DNA from: Butyriboletus loyo
Lineage: Eukaryota > Basidiomycota > Agaricomycetes > Boletales > Boletaceae
Assembly (NCBI GenBank): GCA_038093515.1
Contig: JBBPSI010000051.1
Location: 62,001 to 126,000 of the forward strand
Length of the DNA stretch: 64,000 bases
Reading direction: 5' to 3'
Numbering within the stretch: the first letter of the stretch is position 1; the number at the start of each line of letters is the position of its first letter. The translations under genes were made by a program, and so were the position numbers. The notes beneath the pieces are model-generated. The model did no database searches and was not told where the DNA came from. It saw only the letters and a program-made list of their open reading frames with translations. Positions 57,590-64,000 of the stretch are shown in pieces.

Positions 57590-58089
57590 CTTTCTAGCGA
57601 TGGGTGCGTTGAGTTGTTCGAAAGGCGATGAGATACTGTTTTTGTTGATGGTGAGCTGTTCTGTAACTGACCTTTTATACAGCGAGGAAGACACCTCTCC
57701 GCTCTTATTCCATTCCCTGCACACCGCCCGTTCACCAGGCACACATTTGTGAATGCGCCGATGTTGGAAACACTACTTGTGATCCCGTCACACAGGGCGC
57801 AAAGGGACAGGTATGTCGTGAACTGTCGAGACTTACAAGGGGTATTTCTGGCTAGGCAGATCATATGACCACCGCTAGTTGGTGCTGGGACTAGCGAAAA
57901 TGCGCAGGGGCCCACGAGGAATACATGTCACCTCGGCAAGATATCAGTTCCTGAGTGAGAGAATGGCTAGAATTACGTGAAATGAACGACCAGAACTTGC
58001 GGTGAGACTGCATGAGGTTGGCCTGCCACGACTAGTCACCTATTATAGAACCTCGGTCATGAATGCAATACGGGCGGGCTGATTGATCG
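57590..58089 (-). repeat. promoter block of hydrophobin copy 6
   Basis: This matches 45489-46030, 48779-49315 and 54818-55250. It ends where the next plus-oriented unit begins. No gene is seen. Confidence 0.6.
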
Positions 58090-61000
58090 ATTCTAACAAA
58101 GCGAAGGGTCGACCATGGGACTGCCTTTTGTAATACAAACAAAGTACTTGCACAAATATTGTGGTTAGGATCTGCAGGAATCGAAATCGAATGTGTTGTG
58201 CTTGAAAAATGGAAGAAGCAAGTGCGCGATCAGTGATTGGCTAGACCACATTGTGGCGGTGCAATCTGGCACACTTCACTAATTTCATACCTCCTCACTG
58301 CCCGCAGGGTACCAAGTCCCGCTCAAGCACCGTTGAATGGGGACCAGGGGCATAACCGAATCTGTGGGCCATCAATTTTACCCACCTTGGCAACTTTTCG
58401 CAGGGCTCGGGCCCCTGCGCGCCGAAGGTGGCCACATATCAGCATGCTGTGATCCGCGTGTATGATGCGTTCCACGAGCTGCCACCGTGCTCATACTAAG
58501 CGACCTTCTTGCTAACCGCGATTGTTTGTATTCACATACGTTTCATTTTCGACATTTTTGAATCAAGGCATTGCCTCGCCCAGGTCACGATGTTTTACCA
58601 GGTCCCCGCGATAGACAAGTTTTTGTTCCGTGTCCCCCCTGACCCTGCGGAAAGAGTGCGGCCCAATCCCCCTTTCCACGTTCACCGATCCGTTTGCATT
58701 CGTCCAAGCACAAAGCAGCGGTGATATTATGACATCCCTGGCCCAAAATAACATTTGCCAGTCTCTACATTTCACAAAACACTTGCTTTCCCCCCCGTTA
58801 TTACACCAATGTGACGGGACGACAGGTAGGTATGCGATCTGGGCGAACGGGCTGTGTTCGAAGGGCTGCAGTGGGTGTGGGAGTGAGGTCCTCCTTGCTA
58901 TATACAAATATGACTCGCAGAGCGGTGCGGAATTTGCTCGAAAGAAATGTATCGAGAGATCTAGCTCGGATCAGAACATTCTCTGATAGTGTGCTGCTCA
59001 CGTTGCAATAGTATGAGATGCGAACGAACGAAAGATACTAATCCATGAATCCTCTGTCCTACACCTAATGAAGATAAAGGTTGTTTGTGGTCAGAATAGG
59101 TCTGCTGTTTATGTAAGTACTCGTTCCTCGCGCGCGGCAGACGGAAGTAATTGAAACGTGGAAGGCGTGGTGATGATCGACGCGCCGATTGAAGTGTACT
59201 TGGGTTGGACATGCCAATAACAAGTATTATATGGCGTACTATTGTAAGCCTATACCGCGTGTTAGAAGCATGCAGCGCAGTATATGCGATGTATCCCCGA
59301 TGAGCAGTCCTCATTCGCCGCCGTATTCCTAGAGGGATGTCGAAGGTGCGCAGATGATCAATGAAATTGGGTTTGTGCTTCTACCAGTGGAGGCTTTGGT
59401 TTAATATTGATTCTGTGACTCAAGATCACAATTTCTTTGACGTCGCGATCAGCGCTCGTGAATCAGGTCACTTGTGATGTATCACAATGTAGCTCATATT
59501 CAGGTACGTCCTTCAAGATTCCCATCCCGCGGACCGTAATGGCCGCACCACTGCCTCGAGGTTCTTATTCCTTTGAGGACTAGGCGTGCCAAACTTGGGA
59601 ATGAACGGACGTGATGGAACTTTGACCTTACACAGCGCTACCGAGTTATTGCTGGCCAAATAATGGAACAACGTTCTCGTAGCTTTCATTTTTATGTCGG
59701 TTTCTGGCGCCCCACGGCGAGACCACTGGTGTTGTCTGGACAGTCCAAAAGGTAGGCCAATATCTCACGGCAACTCGTAATTGCTTCTATTCACGTACTT
59801 GGCATTATGGTTGATGTAAATTTCTCACCCAGGCATTGATTGTAACCGACAATATCGTTTTATATTTTCCGTGGACCTGACCCGGGCCCGGGGAAAGATG
59901 GGGCCGCATACCGCCCTCAGCACTTCACCCGTTTTCATGATCACGTACCCAATGGGTGGTGGTCATGTGACGCGCCCAGCCAATACGCCGTTTGCAAGTC
60001 TCGACATTTCGAGGGGTGCTGGGCTTTTTTTCCCCCTTGTTACATTACTGTGACGAAATTACGGGCAGGTATGCCCAACCTCGCCGCATTGACAATGGGC
60101 TGTGTTGAGAGGGTTGCAGTGGGGGTGAGAGAGAGAGGACCTCGCTGTATAAAAAGGACAGTTGCAGAACAGCTCACCATCAGCAAAACAACACCTGATT
60201 CCCTATCGAGCAACTCAACTCACCCACCGCTAGAAAGATGTTCATCCGCTTCTCTGCCCTTCTCCCCATCGCTGCTCTGGCTGCAGTCGCCGTCGCTGCG
60301 CCCGACGCCCTCGAAGCCCGTACCGGCTCCTCCCAATGCGACACCGGGTCGATCTCATGCTGCAACCAAGCCCTTACTGTGAGATTTACCTGCTGCTCAC
60401 GCTTTCGCGTTTTACGCTAACGATGAACAACACTGTAGCAATCCGACCCAACAGTTACCGCGCTCCTCGGAACACTCGGTCTCACACTTCCCGCCATCTC
60501 GGGTCTCGTCGGGCTCGGCTGTAGCCCGATCACGGGCCTCGGTACTGGGACCGGTGCTACGTGCACCCAGCAGACCGTCTGCTGCACTGACAATACCTTC
60601 GTAAGTCGACCTTGTTTTCTGATTGCACGACCGATGCTGATAGTTCTCTTCCACACACTAGAGCGGGCTGATCAACCTCGGGTGCTCTCCCATCAATCTC
60701 AGCCTGTGAACAAGTTGAAGATGCAACAGTGTCCAAGTCATCGCGATGCGTCTGAAAATACCTTATTGATACCTTACTTAGATGGTTTGAATAGGGATCA
60801 TAGTATTTCGCATCGAATGCATGGGCCGTGTTTTGATTTAGCATGTGTTTGAAAGACCTGCGCCAACGGGCGGTGAAATGTTTCATTGAGAAAAAACTGC
60901 AATCAGATTATACTCACGACGTTGATCAACATTGCCCTGGTATGAAATGCGAACGCGTGAACGGCCGTGGATGCAGATGGTCCGTCAGCAGAAATAAATT

Positions 61001-61260
61001 ACATGTCGGAACGCATAATGATGATGTCGACAGTCAGACATCACATGAGCGGGATATGAGCTTGGCCTCCGCCTCGTAAAGCCTCGGTCCAGAATGGCGG
61101 CTCGATCGATCACGAGCGTGCCGATTGATCGACTCTACGGCGGTTTGATCCGGAATTTCCCACATACTCTTGCATGATTGGTGGATTGTCAATATTCCCA
61201 GTCAATCCTTGATTGAAGCAACGTCGTCGTGGTTCATTGCAGGGTTGGCTGGACTGCGCG
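58090..61260 (+). repeat. hydrophobin repeat unit with copy 7
   Basis: This plus-oriented unit has the same block order as 49316-52930: TAGCGAAG-like block (58098), GGGCTCGGGCCCC (58404), CCAGGTCCCCGCGATAGAC (58599), CTTGGGTTGGACATG (59199), promoter (59500-60230), gene, 3' flank to about 61260. The 3' flank 61100-61260 matches 52.74-52.90 kb. Confidence 0.75.
60238..60709 (+). CDS. class I hydrophobin (copy 7)
   Basis: Exons 60238-60378, 60439-60600 and 60662-60709 give 116 aa with all eight cysteines. Exons 1 and 2 follow copy 6 (linker [31 protein letters not shown]), but the middle reads [14 protein letters not shown]. The residue after the second double cysteine pair region is TDNTF where others have TGNSF or TGNTF. 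TATAAAAAGG lies at 60148-60157. The promoter belongs to the copy 1/4/8 type while the coding part belongs to the copy 6 type, so promoter and coding sequence have different affinities. Confidence 0.95.
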
Positions 61261-61639
61261 AAAATGATGATCAAGACCGTGGATGACTCCCTTCTGATCA
61301 CAAATTTTTTGGTCTGGTTTGGGGAGACTAGGGAAAATGTGATGATATGCCACCACTTCTTGGCCTCGTGGATTCGGAAAAAAGTGTGTATTTGTGGCCA
61401 AACAATGTTCCGTGAGATCGTAACATGCGAGGCTTGAAGCTTGAATTTGAGTAGAGTCGATGGCGATGGCAACCGAGCCAGTTCCTCCGACAGTTTTCCA
61501 GGTTGAAAGTCCGGACACATCTTATATTACAATGCTCTAGAGTAGTGGACTTAACGGGTTCGAGTCCTAGTATTTGCAGTGCCCAGCTCGGCTTGTTAAG
61601 ATCATAAGCCGGGGCTTGTGATGGAAGGGTGTCGAGCAT

Positions 61640-62720
61640 CAGATAGAGCAACGACAACGACTGCGCAAGCTGGTGGGCGTCCAAGGCCGCCGAATACAAC
61701 ATATATGTCCGAGGTGCGGTGAATCAGACCTGCGTACGAGGTTTGGATAACCTGAAAACACTCGGAATGTGCACTCACGATGTACTGCTTCCCGGCACGC
61801 GAACGTCTGATATACTAGGCAAGAGCAAAAACACCGAAGAAGAGAATGGCAGTGCAAGCAGCGAAGATGACGAGGTACCTTCCTGAGAATTGATGTTGCA
61901 AAGTATGGGTCGTTGTAGCCCACACCGGAGGTAGTGGCCCATTGCTTCTGGGAGATAATGGCGTAGTTCTGTGGAGCGATGCGATATCAATGAGTGAAGA
62001 GCATGGAGTGTAGTGACGAATGAACTCACCTCAATAAATGAACTCGGTGAGAGGGATGTCCGCCTTGTGGCTGAAAGTATGGTTAGGTCTGGAAGTGGTC
62101 GTTGGTGCCGTTCTTGAATTTGATCCTCGAGAAAAAAACCACGGTCCTCAGGAGCAGGTCCGCGGCGGAGAAGGGCAGAAAGCAGTCAGCTGGATGAACG
62201 CTTCATCTCAGTATTCGTCTTAAATCTTATAATACATGTAGACTTACGAAGTTCAGGGTTCATCTTGACCATCTAGAGGGAAATGAACGGATGGTAGGAA
62301 GTCTCGATCAACAGAAGCTGAAGAGGGTCACCGTTGAAACCGATGCGTTCGAGTGAGCGGAGGATAGTGCGATCAGCCGCTAAATGCCAGCAATGGTCAG
62401 TCCCAATCCAGCCGTGATCGACGTACAGTTACCAATACTGCCGATCTCCTTAAGATGCAAATACAGCAATCTCGTGGTAGTTAGCAAAGCCACAAGCCTG
62501 CTCGATGAGACTGGGAGAATGACAGTGCGCGTAGGTCTGGTTATGGATCAGCTGGGTGTTGACATATTCCGGGCATTCTCCAGAGTCGTGGGGCGGCCAA
62601 AAACGAAGGCACAAATAGCACCAACGAAGGGTTGCGCAGCCTTTTCGGTAGCCTTGAACTCGGTGTTGCTGCATGTATTCAGGTGTGAAACTTTAGCTAC
62701 ATTTGGATATGGTCCGTGCA
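61640..62720 (-). pseudogene. truncated histidine acid phosphatase (clade-2) pseudogene
   Basis: Conserved-looking stretches in order on the minus strand are: TEFKATEKAAQPFVGAICAF and VFGRPTTLENARN (about 62690-62570), LIEQACGFANYHE, a block DRTILRSLERIGFNGDPLQL (about 62365-62300), KMNPELR, RIKFKNGT, ADIPLTEFIY, NYAIISQKQW, and a C-terminal hydrophobic segment (VIFAACTAILFFGVFALA). This order fits fungal histidine acid phosphatases with a membrane anchor. The N-terminal part carrying the RHGxRxP active site is missing. Stops and frameshifts interrupt the rest, for example TAG after HPFISL. The truncation point coincides with the start of hydrophobin-unit DNA near 62730. The family call is by recognition of pattern only. 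Confidence 0.6.
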
Positions 62721-62734
62721 ATGATGTGATCAAT

Positions 62735-64000
62735 CACGTGAGTCATGATAATCTGATTGCAGTTTTTTCTCAATGAAACATTTCACTACCCGTTGGCGCA
62801 GATCTTTCAAACACATGCTAAACCAAAAACACGGCCCATTCATTCGATGCGAAATACTATAATCCCTATTCAAACCATCTAAGTAAGGTATCAATAAGGT
62901 ATTTTCAGACGCATCGCGACGACTTGGACACTGTTGCATCTTCAACTTTTTCACAGGCCGAGGTTGATGGGAGAGCAGCCGAGGTTGATCAGCCCGCTCT
63001 ATATGTGCGCAGGAGAGTGATCAGCATCCCTCGTACGTTCAGCAAACAAGGTCGACTTACGAAGCTATTGCCAGTGCAGCAGACGGTCTGCTGGGTGCAC
63101 GTAGCACCGCTACCCGTCCCGACTACCGTGATCGGGGTACAGCCGAGCCCGACGAGAGCTCCGACTGCGGGAAGAGCAATGCCGAGTAGCCCGGCGAGCT
63201 GGGTAACTGTCGGGTCAGATTGCTACAATATGGTTCATCGTCAGCGTAAAACGTAAAACCGTGAGCAGCAGGTAAGTCTCACACTCAGGGCTTGGTTGCA
63301 GCATGAAATCGACCCGGTGTCGCATGAGGAGGTCTGACGGGCTTCCAGCGGGTTGGGCGCAGCGGCGACGACTGCAGCCAGAGCAGCAACAGGGAGAAGG
63401 GCAGAGAAGCGGATGAACATCTTTCTAGCGGTGGGTGAGTGGAGTGGCTCGACAGGGAATCAAGTACTGTTTTGCTGAGGGTAATCTGTGCTGCAGCTGT
63501 CCTTTTTATACAGTGATGCCTCTTCATTTCCGTCCTTCTGTAAACAGCCCGCCCGCCCAGCATACATAAGTCAATGTGACTAGGTCGGGCATACCCGCCC
63601 GTAATTTCGTCACAGCAATGTAACAAGGGCAAAACACAGTCCAGTATTTCGTGAAATGTCGGGACTTGCGAACGGCGTTTCGGCTGGGCGTATCACATGA
63701 CCACCCATTGGTACGTGGTCAAGTGAAAATGACCGTGGGCGGTATGCGACCCCATTTTGCCCTGGGCCATGGAAAATACAAAACAACATGGTCGGTTACC
63801 ATCAGAGAATATTCAGATATCAGTGCCTGGGTGGGAAAATGACATCAATCATAATGCAACGTACGTGAATACAGTAAATATTATGGTGAGATGGCTTGGG
63901 AGCTTCCTGCTTTTGGTGCTGTGTCCGGACATCACCACTGGTCCCACAGGCAGTCCACGGGCGTGCCACAAACCGACACAAAAATGACAGCTGTTCCGTC
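62735..64000 (-). repeat. hydrophobin repeat unit, right edge (partial)
   Basis: Minus-oriented unit with copy 8, running off the window. 62745-62950 matches the 3' flanks of copies 1 and 4 (3.78-3.98 and 52.45-52.62 kb), and 63421-64000 matches the promoter block at 4451-5060. No other gene is seen. Confidence 0.75.
62951..63420 (-). CDS. class I hydrophobin (copy 8)
   Basis: Exons 63420-63283, 63222-63061 and 62998-62951 give 115 aa with all eight cysteines. The signal peptide and linker follow copies 1 and 4 ([10 protein letters not shown]). Exon 2 reads [15 protein letters not shown] and [24 protein letters not shown] lies at 63510-63501 (minus). Its 3' flank begins directly beside the truncated phosphatase pseudogene. 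Confidence 0.95.

Noticed and set aside
61545..61600. tRNA-like GGTTCGAGTCC on the plus strand
   Set aside because: Only part of a T-arm can be paired and no acceptor stem is found. It lies in the 3' region of the phosphatase pseudogene.
1..64000. CRISPR arrays, rRNA genes, LTR retrotransposons
   Set aside because: No regularly spaced short direct repeats, no rRNA-like sequence, and no reverse transcriptase or integrase motifs were seen on either strand.

Overview
The window is nuclear DNA of a filamentous basidiomycete, most likely an Agaricomycete. The evidence is short (about 46-75 bp) GT-AG introns in nearly every gene, compact gene spacing with many divergent and convergent pairs, a DUF6593-like gene typical of mushrooms, and an expanded family of class I hydrophobins with eight spaced cysteines. 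No bacterial, viral or organellar block is visible.

Layout. (1) 1-7.8 kb: an unresolved left end, a multi-exon seven-helix membrane protein, and one hydrophobin gene inside a ~3.4 kb repeat unit. (2) 7.8-34.1 kb: a gene-dense, single-copy block. In order it holds a GMC oxidoreductase, mitochondrial RNA helicase SUV3, mitoribosomal mS33, an unrecognised 226-aa protein, mitochondrial tryptophanyl-tRNA synthetase, NatC subunit NAA35/MAK10, the base-excision glycosylase NTG1/NTH1, a ThiD-TenA thiamine enzyme, RNA polymerase I subunit RPA34, SAGA subunit ADA3/NGG1, an SLC41/MgtE-type cation transporter, a HOS2/HDAC3-type histone deacetylase, the GPI-remodelling protein PER1 and a DUF6593-like gene. 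(3) 34.6-42.6 kb: a tandem duplication of an APC-superfamily (MUP1-like) permease, with hydrophobin debris between and beside the copies. (4) 42.6-64 kb: a hydrophobin array with seven further apparently intact genes, in both orientations, embedded in repeated flanking DNA.

The hydrophobins are the feature of the window. Eight intact genes (3981, 45019, 48311, 51975, 54348, 57118, 60238 and 62951) share the same three-exon, phase-0 structure, 115-116 aa products, a TATA box about 90 bp before the ATG, and all eight cysteines. Three more copies are broken. The unit around the left gene reappears in inverted orientation about 45 kb away, so the single-copy core lies between inverted repeats. 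The array also contains a truncated histidine acid phosphatase pseudogene and an ~0.88 kb element with ~135 bp terminal inverted repeats. A smaller element of similar end structure lies upstream of SUV3, beside a decayed duplicate of the SUV3 5' end.

Functionally the core genes are unrelated housekeeping genes (mitochondrial gene expression, chromatin, RNA polymerase I, thiamine, GPI anchors). The array encodes surface-active wall proteins whose copy number appears to be changing by segmental duplication, inversion and gene conversion. All exon boundaries were read by eye from splice signals and family conservation. Where I give exact exon coordinates I checked that the reading frame closes.
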